A stretch of 64,000 bases of DNA, taken from assembly GCF_019925205.1 (NCBI RefSeq), contig NC_083560.1, positions 2,418,001 to 2,482,000 of the forward strand, read 5' to 3'. The notes below the pieces were generated by a model. The model was not told the origin of the DNA, ran no database searches, and saw only the letters and a program-made list of their open reading frames with translations. Made by a program: the position numbers and the translations under genes. Within the stretch, counting starts at the first letter, position 1, and every line of letters begins with the position of its first letter. Below are positions 47,697 through 58,644 of this stretch, piece by piece. This stretch comes from Metopolophium dirhodum. Taxonomy: Eukaryota > Arthropoda > Insecta > Hemiptera > Aphididae.

Positions 47697-48530
47697 TTAG
47701 AAAACTGGATTTTTATTAAAACTATTTTTTTTTTGTTTGTCGAATTGAACACGGGATTGGCGCTAGTATGAATTTATAATAAATACTATTAAGTATTATA
47801 GGTACTATACAGTTTGTGTTAATTCTTATTTCACCTTGATCCACACTTACTTCAATAGGTAACAAGTTAGGGGATTTCAAAAATGAATATAATGTACGTA
47901 TTTTTGGGTGTATTATTGTATATTTCATCCCTCCCCCTAGCAAAACTCCTAAATACGCCACTGGGGTGGGCTTAGTCAATAAAGATGAAGAAACCTGAGG
48001 CGGTTTGACATTTTTCAGTTGATGGTTCAAGAAAAGTTAATACCACCCACCCACCTACCAAAAAGTTATATAAGGTACAACAACTTACCTAAAAATGTTA
48101 ATTCTAATTGTATCAAAAAACACACTGACGTCGATGTCCACACGTAGTACTCGTCACTGTGTGTTGCGGCTACGATGAAGTATTCGCCTTCCGTTCTTGA
48201 ATACAGGGGCGTCATTTCAACTTTTTTTTTTTTTTGGGGGGGGGGGAGTGTCAAGAGGAGACAAAAACTGTAGAACATTCGTATAGTTTATTTAATATGT
48301 CCCTTATATTTGTATAAAAATATCACAACTTTGTTAATATTTTTGACGAACTATGTGTAAGAACTTCTAATTTATTTATTTTATATTGCAGTGGATACCA
48401 GTGTACAGTGGTATTTACATTTGGTAAATAAATGTACGGGTATAAATCACCTTGATAATAAAATACCTAACTGAACCTAACCTACATATTTTTTCTCCCT
48501 GCATACTCAAAATATATAATATAGCTAATA
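47697..48530 (+). repeat. Repeat D, copy 2, split
   Basis: 47697-47780 and 48255-48530 are collinear with 14683-15005. The intervening ~475 bp (47781-48254) is absent from copy 1 and contains TTTTTTTTTTTTGGGGGGGGGG at its right edge (48225-48247). No target duplication was resolved. Confidence 0.65.
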
Positions 48531-48834
48531 GTTTGCTAGCAGATTATTTGAATGACCACTGACCAGGAATGGTTGTTCAAATTATGGTACTTGGCAGATA
48601 ATTTTTCAAAAATGAATAGAAAATAAATAAATATTTTCTCCAGTTATTTTAAAACTATTGTTTCCTTTATTCATAAATATAATTTTATTTTGACACCCGT
48701 ATGTATACAGTTTGTGTCAATTATACTTTATTGAACACAAGCCAATGCAAATTAACGTTAAATATTTCCTGGGGCTCCACGAGAAATTTCTCCTTACAAA
48801 AAGGCTCCGAGGCTGAACAATTTTGGGAACCACT
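48531..48834. other. No feature recognised
   Basis: AT-rich with a slightly GC-richer patch at 48770-48835. Confidence 0.3.
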
Positions 48835-49097
48835 GCATTATAGTGACCAACTTGATACCTACTGTACAGCAGATCGACATCCACTTACCCACCTTTTTCA
48901 AAATTCAGATTAAAAAGGTGTAAACTAAATGTTTATGCTTAATTATTTTAGTGCTAATATTATTAACACATATATTGCTACTACGTCTGTATTTATCTAA
49001 ATCTTCCAATATAAGACATTTCCAATATGCACTGTATGTCAGTTGGCCTAAGCTGGAAAGAGGTTTTTCTGGTGTTCTCGATTGTCTATGAATTTTG
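48835..49097. repeat. Repeat A end fragment (reverse) followed by repeat E copy 2
   Basis: 48835-48900 has TACCTACTGTACAGCAGA and GACATCCACTTACCCACCTT, the 5' end of repeat A in reverse. 48897-49097 is repeat E, nearly identical to 23790-23980. The same A-fragment-then-E order is seen on the left at 21383 and 23790. Confidence 0.75.
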
Positions 49098-49329
49098 TGT
49101 TATGATAATTATGATCCATTTTGTTTTCACTAAATTACTGAATTCAAGAAGAATTCGTCCATACCTTTGTATTTGATACTGTGGCATAGTAAGTTAATTT
49201 TTTTGTTTTTAATTTTATAATATTTCACTATTTGAGTCTATTTTGTTTTCATGTCAAAAAATATGTATTGTAAATTGTTTAAAGTTAAAAATGTATATCA
49301 TTCGAATATAACTTATATGGAAATACTGT

Positions 49330-49576
49330 ATGAAGTATTAACACTATATCATATAATTTAGTTTTAGGTTGGAAAAAAAATAAGTATGCTATCGTTGTAT
49401 AAACAAATTAACTTTTTTTTAACTTAATAAAAAGTTAACAAAAAGTGTGTATGAACTTTTAAATTAACTAAGTTAACCTAGAGTTAAATTAACTTTTAAC
49501 TTTTAACTTTTTGTTATTGGTGCATATTAACTTAACTTAACTGAGTAAAAAAAAATCATTAACTTGCCGAGCCTTG
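49330..49576. mobile_element. Right end of a hAT-like element with GTTAA-rich subterminus
   Basis: The sequence is dominated by AGTTAA/TTAACT words (ten or more between 49385 and 49560) and closes with ATTAACTTGCCGAGCCTTG, whose complement starts CAAGGCTCGGCAAGTTAAT. The layout is like the ends of the hAT element at 21995. The other end was not found. Confidence 0.5.
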
Positions 49577-49870
49577 AATTTATTTATATATTAACTGTTA
49601 AGTAAAAACACTTTAAATTTGGTAATTAATTCAATGAAATTTAAAAAAAAAATTATAATGAAGGATGGTATTAGATATAATTATTTAATACTTAACATTT
49701 TTTTTGAAGGACATCTATTATTATTTATTATTAGTAATAAACCAACAAATAAAACACAATATTCACTTGCATTTTACGCAGTTTTAAACATATGTTTTGT
49801 TCGTCTTAAACAATAGACAAAATGTTTTAAATTAATTTTTAAATAAGTTTGAAGCAAGTTGTTTAAAACA
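49575..49870 (+). repeat. Repeat F, copy 2
   Basis: Direct repeat of 29570-29900. A 65-codon frame through it is AT-driven and not a gene. Confidence 0.75.
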
Positions 49871-50496
49871 TTGAGTTTTAAAAAAAAGGGCTTCGAAGAA
49901 TGGCTCTTGCATTTTTTTTTTTACAGATATGATTATTTACGATAATTTGTCATTAATTAATAAAAAATTTTTGACTTTAGAGTTTAGATGCAGTCTAATT
50001 TATATAATTTAATGCTTTAAGAACATGAGACACAGATTTATGATTATAAAGAACTGGTTTTTACGAGCATAGAAAATACTTTTTGTCTTAGCACAGACGG
50101 TTTAAAGGATATTTGATATTATATTTATATTGTTATTATTAATACGGTAACAGGTTAAGTTGAATCATTATTATTTGTTTATTATCATATTTGTATAAAT
50201 AACTAGCTGATATCGTACACTTTATTTCCCGTTAAATGTATCAACTCTATATGACTCAAACTTTGTTCAATTCGTTATTTAATATTCAGTGTATGGTGTT
50301 CAACATTTATTTTAACTTTTATGTTGCCTGGTATAAAAATTCTGATTCGCAGCAATATATTATCAGGTAGGCAATCTACATGCGGTAAATCGTAGAACCC
50401 ATGCTGTTTGTACGTAACTTTATAATTTAACTCTAAATACTTTAGATACTTTGATACTCAAAGTTATACCAAGTTTGTCACTGAAGACGTGGTATT
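49871..50496. other. AT-rich sequence, no feature recognised
   Basis: Nothing was recognised. Confidence 0.35.
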
Positions 50497-51935
50497 TTAG
50501 ATTCTGAGCGAGGCGATGAATGTATTGATTTTACAATGATGTGTGTTTTTTTTTTTGTGCCTGTCATCACCTTTTAGGACAGTAAAAGTGCTTGGATTTT
50601 CTTCTATAATAACTTTTCTGATAGGAAAGTGAATCTAGTTGGTACTTTGGGGGGTCAAAAGTAAAAATTTCCCAGTAGTTTTCACAAGCGACGTGAAAAA
50701 CAAAAGAAAAATTAAGGAAAAACGGGAATTTTTACGCAAAATCTGTTTTTGAGAAAATCGATTTTGGTTTTTGGTGCAACTCTAAAACAAATGACCGTAG
50801 GGACATGAAATTTTGACTGAATGTTTATAATTGCATTTCCTATACACCATAACATTTTCCAAGTATTTTGACTTATTTTGAGCTGTTTACGGACATTGTC
50901 AATTTCCATTTTTTTTAGTTTTTTTTTCTATAAATATCAATAAAATTTTATCTGTTGCGTAAAAAAGCTTGAAAATTTAATAGAAGGCTCTTAGGTTATT
51001 GTTTCAAAGGCAGATGAAAAAAATTAAAAATCCTTAGTCACAGTTTTTATTTATAAGCATTTAAAGTTCAAATTTTGACAAAATACCGAAAAATCATGAA
51101 AATTAGCAAAATATTTTGAGTTGAGAATCCATAAAAATTTTTATTTTTAAATCTAAGATTTGAAAATGTAATATAAGATTACTCATAAGTTTGTCTACCT
51201 TTATCAAAAAAAAAAATGTCTATAAGAAACTTAAATTAAATTTTTATGAGCTTCTGAAATTTATATTTTTACAACATTTGATATTCACTCGATTTCTATT
51301 ATGTAACAATTTTCTTATTTTATTGTAATTTAAAAAATGAATGACTGTAGTTACTTGAAAATTTCACTGAATGTTTATATTAGCATTTTCTATACACCAT
51401 AAAATGTTGACTCTTTTTGAGCTGTTTACGGACATTGTCAGTTTTCAATTTTTTTAGTTTTTTTTCTATAAATATCAATAAAATTTTATTTATTGGGTAA
51501 AAAAGCGTGAAAATTTAATATAAGACTCCTGATATATCGTTCTAATAGCAGTTGAAAAATATTAAAAATACATAGGCACAATTTTTTTTTATAAGCATTT
51601 AAAGTTCAAATTTTGACAACATTTATCAAATTTATAATTGACTAATTATTTTGTAGTTAAAAATGTATAAAATGTTCAACTTTTTATAGCTAAGGATTGA
51701 AAATTTAAAACAAGGCTCCACGTAAATAGGTTATATATAAATTACTTTATTCACAATAATATCATCAAATATACTTGGTAATATCATAGGCTGACGGACC
51801 GTTTTCGCTCAGAATCGTTTTTCTTGTACAATTATATTATATCATTGAATTCAAATTTAACACCATCCATTACAGTGACCCACTTGTAACCTACTGTACA
51901 GCAGAGTGACATCCACTTACCCACCTTTTGTATGT
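50497..51935 (-). repeat. Repeat A, continuous copy, reverse
   Basis: About 1.44 kb from TTTTAGATTCTGAGCGAGGC to CATCCACTTACCCACCTTTT. It is the best reference copy because nothing interrupts it. It contains the internal duplication (GAGCTGTTTACGGACATTGT at 50879 and at 51418) and carries the single ATTTTCTC site that is duplicated around the insertion at 31600. No terminal inverted repeat is seen at its extremities and no protein is encoded. Confidence 0.85.
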
Positions 51936-52959
51936 ACGTAACTTCTATTTGAGTATAATACTCTCAATATTTACGTATTTGCGATACATATAATATCAAA
52001 ACACAGCGTACAAAAAAATTAAATGCATTGAACGAATACACTGATTTCACGGCAACCAATAATTATTATTATAATAGTTTTAAAATCCATGGCAACCATT
52101 TATAAACAAAAGTTTCCACCGTAAATATCTAAATCCCCGTTTGAGCGCATCCTCTGGTTGGACCTAGAAGGATGATTTGTGAATCTAAACAATCCGGGGG
52201 TCACCCAAACGCATACAAAAAAATTCATTCAAATCCGTTTAGGAGGAGTTCAATTACAACACACGTAGGACAGTACGATTAGACTGATAATTAATTTCAT
52301 TCGTTACATTTCGGGTTCTTCTGCCTAAATGTGTCCACCACCTTATATGAGGCATATTTAGTAAGTCACAAAAACACAACACTCTTTCAATTTTATAGAA
52401 ATTTGTGGCTTTTAGATTTAATAATATTATAGATGCACAGCAAAGAGACGTTTACATTTTACCTTAGACCATAGACTATATTATACAACATACCATTGTT
52501 TTTGAGTAATGTTAAATAAGTGATTATTATTATTATTATTATTGCTATAGTTATTTGTTATGACATAGATGTTTTTTTCCATGATAATATGGTTATTGGT
52601 TAATTACTTATATATCATCGTTTTTGTATTTAGTTTTTAAGACTTTTTTTTTAAATTTTTTAAATTTTTCTCTCCGTAAGAACCATCCTTGTACTTCAAG
52701 GAATATTATAAAAAATGAAAAAGCGAAATCGGATCAGCTGCTCTCGAGATTTGCTCTTAGCAACATATTCGGCGATTCATTTTTATATTATAGAATAATA
52801 TATACTTTATAAGTTTCAAGTACCTACAAAAAATATTTTTAAATTATAACACAAAAGTAAAATCGTTCTTTTTCGTTTAAATATCTAATTTCGTCTAAAC
52901 TTGAACTTAAGATAACAATAAAAAAAGTATGTTTATATATTTTAATTTTTTGGTTACAA
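51936..52959. other. No feature recognised
   Basis: Includes an (ATT)n run at about 52526-52543. A 62-codon frame at 52624 is not recognisable. Confidence 0.35.
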
Positions 52960-53560
52960 TTTTAACAACTTATGTGGACCCTTATTTTCAATTTTTAATC
53001 CTTAATTAATTATAAATATAAATTTTGGAACCACTAAATAATTTTTAAATTTTAAATTTGATAAATTTAGTCGAAATTTGAACTTTATGCTTATAAGGAA
53101 AAATTTCGTTTATGGATTTTTAATATTTTAATGCTATAATTTTTAACAATGTGTTAGGAGTCTTGTATTAAATATTTAAGCTTTTTGACCCAACAAATAA
53201 AATTGTAGATATTTAGTATAATGGATAAAAAAAAATGAAAAACCGAAAATTTATTATTTCAGTAATCAGGTCAAAGCAGGTCAAATTATTTTGAACATTT
53301 TATCAAGTATAGAAAAAGATAAAATAAACATATTATGGTATAAACTTCAAGTACATTCAAGTAAATTCGTTTTTGAATTACAATTTACAACAAAATAAGA
53401 TAATCGCTCCATGATAAATCTATCGAATATCCGCAATGTTGTACTAACAAAAAACTATTACAGTGACACCACAAATTTTTTTTGTCCAATGCAATAGTAA
53501 AGACTAAATATGAATGAGGTACCCGCCAATAAATATATTTAAGGGGGCTGCAGCTGGTTT
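52960..53560 (+). repeat. Repeat A, old diverged forward copy
   Basis: TGGTTACAATTTTAAC, AAATTTGATAAATTTAGTCG, TTGAACTTTATGCTTATAA and ACCCAACAAATAAAATTGTA follow the order of 30640-31000 with many changes. Confidence 0.5.
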
Positions 53561-53848
53561 TGTCAAAAGTCAAAACTAATGAAGATTTGACTAATCTAAA
53601 CATTAATTTTGTTTGTTATAATATTTTTCAATATATTTAAATCCCATTTCATAAAATAAACCTTAAGGGGCTGTAGGGGGCTCCAGTCAATGAAATAAAA
53701 GTGACTTTTAGACCAATAACCTAGACAAAGCTGCAAAGTTTTGGTTTGACAGATTTTAATTTTGAAAACGGATTATGATTGATCAACAAGTTTACTAGGG
53801 AATGATCAAGGCGATTTTGAATATTCCAATTATTGTTAGTGTCATAAT

Positions 53849-54910
53849 TAAAGACCGGATTTAATTGATATTGCAACTTTTTTTGTAGTTAAGATAAATC
53901 AAATCTGATCAAATATGTACACGATTTGTATTAATTACTGTCTTTCTGTTTAATTTTATGTTGCAATTTATTGCAATTTTTAATGTTTTTGCAATTTTTT
54001 TCAATTTTGTATATTTCACGTAATCAAATGTACAAACAATATTTCTTAACTAATTTTATAAATACATTTGTAACTTATTTTGTTTATTTTAGGAAAAAAA
54101 GCTTTCCTAAAAGCACCATCGAGAATAAATAAATACAGAAAAGAAATGCCGGGTATACCTTTACCACCCGAACCTATTATTACAAGATGGGGAACATGGT
54201 TAAACGCTGCACTTTTCTATGCAAATAATTTTGAAAAGTTTAAAAACGTGATTGAAAGTTTAACAGATGATGCTTTAAGTGTCGAAAAGCTGAAACTGCT
54301 TGTACAAGATAATGCAGTCAAATGTGGTTTAGCATTCATAAAATTACACTTATCTGAGTTATGCACGAATCTCAAAAATTTGGAAGAATCTAATAGTGAA
54401 CTACTGAAAAGTATGGATATTTTTAGAAAAATTGAAGATATTTTAACAAATATTCCTGGTCCAGAAGGGGAAAAAATTAAGGAAAAATGTATGAATGTAA
54501 TTGAAAAAAATAAAGGGTATAAAACTTTAAAGTGTTACTATGAAGTCATGTCAGGTAAAGCAAATGTTAATTTAGATATAACGCCTACTTTATTAAATTG
54601 TTTTAAATATGCACCAATAACGAGTGTTGACGTAGAACGTAGTTTCTCGTTGTACAAACATATTTTAACTAATAGAAGATTTAATTTTAATGAAAATAAT
54701 TTAGAAATGTATTTAATCATCAATTTTAATTCAAAAATGTAAAATTAATATTAAATGTAATTAATGTAATATTAATTAATGAATATATAAATACGACTTG
54801 CATTTTTATAGTGCAATTTATTTTGCAATTTTTATGGGATTTTTGGTGCAATTATACAATTTTATTATGCAATTTTTGAGTGTTTTTAATGCAATTAAAT
54901 CCGGTCTTTA
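53849..54910 (+). mobile_element. hAT element with perfect 19-bp TIRs and 8-bp TSD
   Basis: It starts TAAAGACCGGATTTAATTG and ends with the exact complement, CAATTAAATCCGGTCTTTA. GTCATAAT flanks it at 53841-53848 and 54911-54918, while the paralogous MITE at 30014-30021 has the site once. At 1062 bp it is an internally deleted hAT: only the last exon of the transposase remains. Short TGCAATTT words recur near both ends. Confidence 0.95.
54093..54742 (+). pseudogene. hAT transposase, C-terminal exon only
   Basis: An open frame of about 216 codons begins after a splice-acceptor-like TTTATTTTAG (ending 54092); there is no ATG start at its head. It reads LPPEPIITRWGTWLNAALFY, an x-x-R-W-x-T-W-L motif of hAT transposases, and ends with the dimerisation region ITSVDVERSFSLYKHILTNR followed by NLEMYLIINFNS, the pattern of the hAT C-terminal family domain (S-x-x-x-E-R-x-F-S). 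The N-terminal BED finger and the first catalytic Asp are absent because of the internal deletion. No stop or frameshift interrupts it, which suggests recent decay, or a recent copy of an active parent. Confidence 0.9.
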
Positions 54911-55140
54911 GTCATAATGAATAATAAAAATACAAAAATATCATATTTTTTCGATATTTTTATTCTTGGATATCACAGCTGAAAAAAAATAAATATTCAA
55001 AATTGCCTCGATCATTCCCTAGTGAACTTGTTGATCAATCATAATTTTCAAAATTAAAATCTGTCAAACCAAATTCTTCCAGTTTTGTTTGGCTTATTGG
55101 TCTAAAAGTCACATTTTTTCATCAGCTGCAGCTCCCTTAA

Positions 55141-57091
55141 GTTTGTTTTATTATTTTAACAAAAAAAATATGTAAAAAGAATTTTTTTATTTGTTGACAT
55201 GATTAATAGAATATAATTTTACGTTCTAAGTGGCAAATATATGTATCTATACAATATAAACAACTAAATTATTGTAACCTAGTATCGTTCACTCCGTAGT
55301 TACTGTATTGACAGTATGTATATCATATTTATATATTGCTTGTCGAACGAAAATGTGCCAAATAATTATGAAAAGACAGATATTATTCAAACTGAAGCTG
55401 ATTCAGTATCTGGTGCTATACGCTTCATCACGGTTCAGATATCATAACACCGTTGATTAGAAAACCAATATCAAACCATAGTTCTGGAAATTTTACCAAA
55501 GTAAATATCAAAAAATAGAAATTATAAAAAATGCACCCTTTTACCCTAATCATGGCGTAAAAGTGCGCAACTAACAGGGTAAAAAAGGCTGCAGTCTAAA
55601 TTAATTAAAATGATTTGTTTTATTAAAAGAACATTGTATAATAATATAACTTAAAGTGCATGCATTATTTTCCACGCAATTAAATTTGGTTGAACACTAT
55701 ATAATGTACCTATTTTGCCTATTTAATACGCCGGCCAACACTTTTTAATTGAGCAAATACATGTTTTGTCGTATATTTCAGACAGTCGTCAAAATATATT
55801 ATTTAATATATATGTAATATAGGTGGGAATATTCGAAATTGTAAATTATTGACATAGGTCAGGCCAGCGAAACAATATGTGCTGAGGTGACAATAATATT
55901 TTCTATATAACTCCACCGTACTCGCAGGCACGGGGGCCCCCGTTGTCGCTGATTGATTCGGCGAGGACGTACGTACGTTGTGCGTGTGAAACGACGATCG
56001 TAGTACGGTCAAATGCGATCTGAATTTGTTAAGTGTTTTATTTATGTTTGTTTTAATACAATAAAAGTGTTTAGTTAAAACATTATTTTAGTGGTTCTTC
56101 CGTTCTTACATTTTATAGGAGCAGTGCCGGGATATACGTATTATGTGTCAATGAAGTTTTATTAAACTGAATAGTGCCAAGCTAAATGTAATCTTTGAGT
56201 CATTGCAACTAGATAGGAACGAACTAAGAATTGACAAACGCATGCCATCGTACCTCAACACCATTCTAATTAACTTTAGAGAGTTTCATTAACTAGAGTA
56301 CACAATGGTAAGGCGTATAGTTGGTTTACTGAGTATTGTCCAATACGGGTGATACCACAGTTAGGTTAGGTTAGTACGCTTCCACCACCAATCTATCCTG
56401 TCCCCTTCTCCTGTAAGTTGGGTGCACGCAACAATTCTTACAAGTTACAGTATGCTTGTTTGCGCCGGGTACGGTACAATATTAAACCGTGCGCCCGGCA
56501 GCTCATATTTGTCAGTAATAATCACACATCGACCGAACTGTGTATCTGTGTGTTATTAGGTATAGCGACTCAGGAGAAGTGGACGGGTTCGCCGATCAAA
56601 ACTCCGAGTGCAAGTATGCAGTGGGTGTATAGGTGTGTATATGTGTGGATGTTTAAGCTTAAAATTATTGTACAAGAGGTAACTATAAGATGGTAACACG
56701 GTTTCTAGTAAAAATGAGTTGTTGTATTGTACACAAAATAAATAATCATAATATATGACAGGTATTTGAGCTGAGGCTTGTATATAAATGACAAGTGTAA
56801 TATAATGTGTATAACCTTATGTGCGGTCCTTATGACCAAACAAATAAAAGTATAAAAATAATGCACATCCCTTAAGGCACGACAGAATATAATAATATAC
56901 GGCTCCTTTGGCCTAACCAATTAATCAATTAATTGTAGGGTAACAAAAAATATAATGCTAATAATACTAAAAACTCACAGATATGAAGGTGCTCGGCTGG
57001 CCAGCTGCTACCTATGCTATATTGATAATAATGATAATACACGATACACACACTATATCACAATAATAATAATAAGAGAATAATATACACT
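55141..57091. other. No gene recognised
   Basis: Contains TTAGGTTAGGTTAG at 56361-56374, a few units of the insect-type telomere repeat, and CpG-bearing patches at 55910-56010 and 56460-56620 (a 92-codon frame at 56418 matches no family I know). Otherwise AT-rich. Confidence 0.35.
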
Positions 57092-57219
57092 GGGGATTCT
57101 CGCTTTACAAAAAACAATAATAATGAACAAAGTTATGAAGACTTGCGCCGCACAATATAATAAAAGCGTGGCGATTCGCGCTTGAACAAATTATAATAAA
57201 ATTATTTAGCGATTCGCGC
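57092..57219. repeat. Second GCGCGAATCGCC-type motif cluster, reverse orientation
   Basis: GGGGATTCTCGC at 57092-57103, GGCGATTCGCGC at 57170-57181 and AGCGATTCGCGC at 57208-57219 are complements of the motif array at 31881-32358, with similar AATAATAA spacers. Flanking sequence does not obviously match the 797-bp insertion. Confidence 0.5.
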
Positions 57220-57559
57220 TTTGACGAAAATAATACTTTTGGAAATTCATGCCTTACTATACAATAACTTTTTTTTCTAAAATATCCGAGACGGGTTGCT
57301 CACGGCGACGGTATTTGTCACGACGACGGACGGAGGAAGACAAAAACAGTTACGGCGGGTGTGTTAATTATATTTGCGATAACCAGCTTTAATCTACATA
57401 TTATATAATAATTCACTCGGACAAAATGATTTATACAAAAATAACGAAGATTAAAACAATACAAAAACTAGTGATGGTGGGGTGTGTGCATCGATCGATG
57501 TGTGAGTGTGGCGGCGCGAACAATGCTTATTACATATGAAACGCTTTAAGATTGTAATT
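57220..57559. other. No feature recognised
   Basis: Mixed composition with CpG-bearing patches at 57290-57360. No recognised feature. Confidence 0.3.
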
Positions 57560-57715
57560 TTAGATTCTAATAGGAGCAATTAATTTATTGATTTCACCTA
57601 ATGTGTGTTTTTTTGTCTGTAAACATTTTTTCTTGTAGAAATAATACTTCAATTTTCAATTCCAGCATCTTTTCTGATGGGAAAGTGAATTTAGTTGGTA
57701 CCTACATAACTTAAA
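57560..57715 (-). repeat. Repeat A, reverse 3'-end fragment
   Basis: TTTTAGATTCTAATAGGAGC, TTATTGATTTCACC, TTTTCTGATGGGAAAGTGAA and TAGTTGGTACC match 50497-50655 with divergence. Confidence 0.65.
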
Positions 57716-58146
57716 AAAAAGTTAAATTTAAAAATTCTTAAACGATGCTAAATTTTTAATGCCATAACGATATTTTTGAAAGGAACAATAGTATAATCAC
57801 TATAATACCTAAACATAGATAAAGATGACCGTGATTTAAACTATAATATACATATTAGATACTGTACTTGATTATGCAGTTTAATTATAAAAGTTTATTA
57901 AAATTTCGAAAAAATTCCTATTTGATTAATTTCAAGGCAAATTACCCACTGTAGAGGAATAATATAAGTGAAACGCATACAAAAACCGATATTATATACT
58001 TGAGACAATTTATCATATTTTAATGAAAATTAAATATACTTACTTTTTTTGTGTAAAAAATGATTTTTATATTAGCTATTACATAGAATGGTGTTGGTAT
58101 ATGCAGTATATTATAGTAATTATATTTATTTTGTAGTTTGTACGCC
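57716..58146. other. AT-rich sequence, no feature recognised
   Basis: Nothing was recognised. Confidence 0.35.
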
Positions 58147-58644
58147 TCGCGCTGAACAATGACAAATACAAATGCCAATAAGCGCGACGTGTTGCCTGAC
58201 CTCTGCAGAACAAACGATTTAAAAGTGCGCGGGTACGAGATGAAACGGAACGACGACTAAATAAACAACGCGTCGTCCGGACAAACGATTTGGGCGACAC
58301 GCACCGGCAAGCGCACACGGCGCCTCGCGAACTATTGTAACTTATTAGTCTAGGGCACGGATTTTAAAGCATAATAAATCCACCAACTCAATTGTTTGCT
58401 GTAGTAAAAAATACAAAATTGAATACTTTACCCATTAAAAACAATGATCCTAAAATACAAAGTTTATTCGAACGTAGAATTGTCAACATAGGCCTATAAC
58501 ATAAATATTATTATAATGTCATTAAAATATAATGAATATTTTATTCTCGTGTAATTATTATAAAGTTGTATATTTTGTGGTACCTACTTATACTATATCA
58601 TCAATATATCATTATAAACTTAGAATAATACTTTCCCGTATACC

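Larger units (their letters stand above)
53663..55140. mobile_element. TTAA MITE type 3, host of a nested hAT element
   Basis: TTAA at 53663-53666 and 55137-55140 encloses arms GGGGCTGTAGGGGGC... and, on the complement of the right side, GGGAGCTGCAGCTG..., which then agree closely over GTGACTTTTAGACCAATAA, TTTGGTTTGACAGATTTTAA and TTATGATTGATCAACAAG. Removing the hAT element at 53849-54910 and one TSD leaves about 408 bp. A truncated copy without the hAT lies at 29940-30180. A stray related end, TTAAGGGGGCTGCAGCTGG, is at 53539. Confidence 0.8.
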
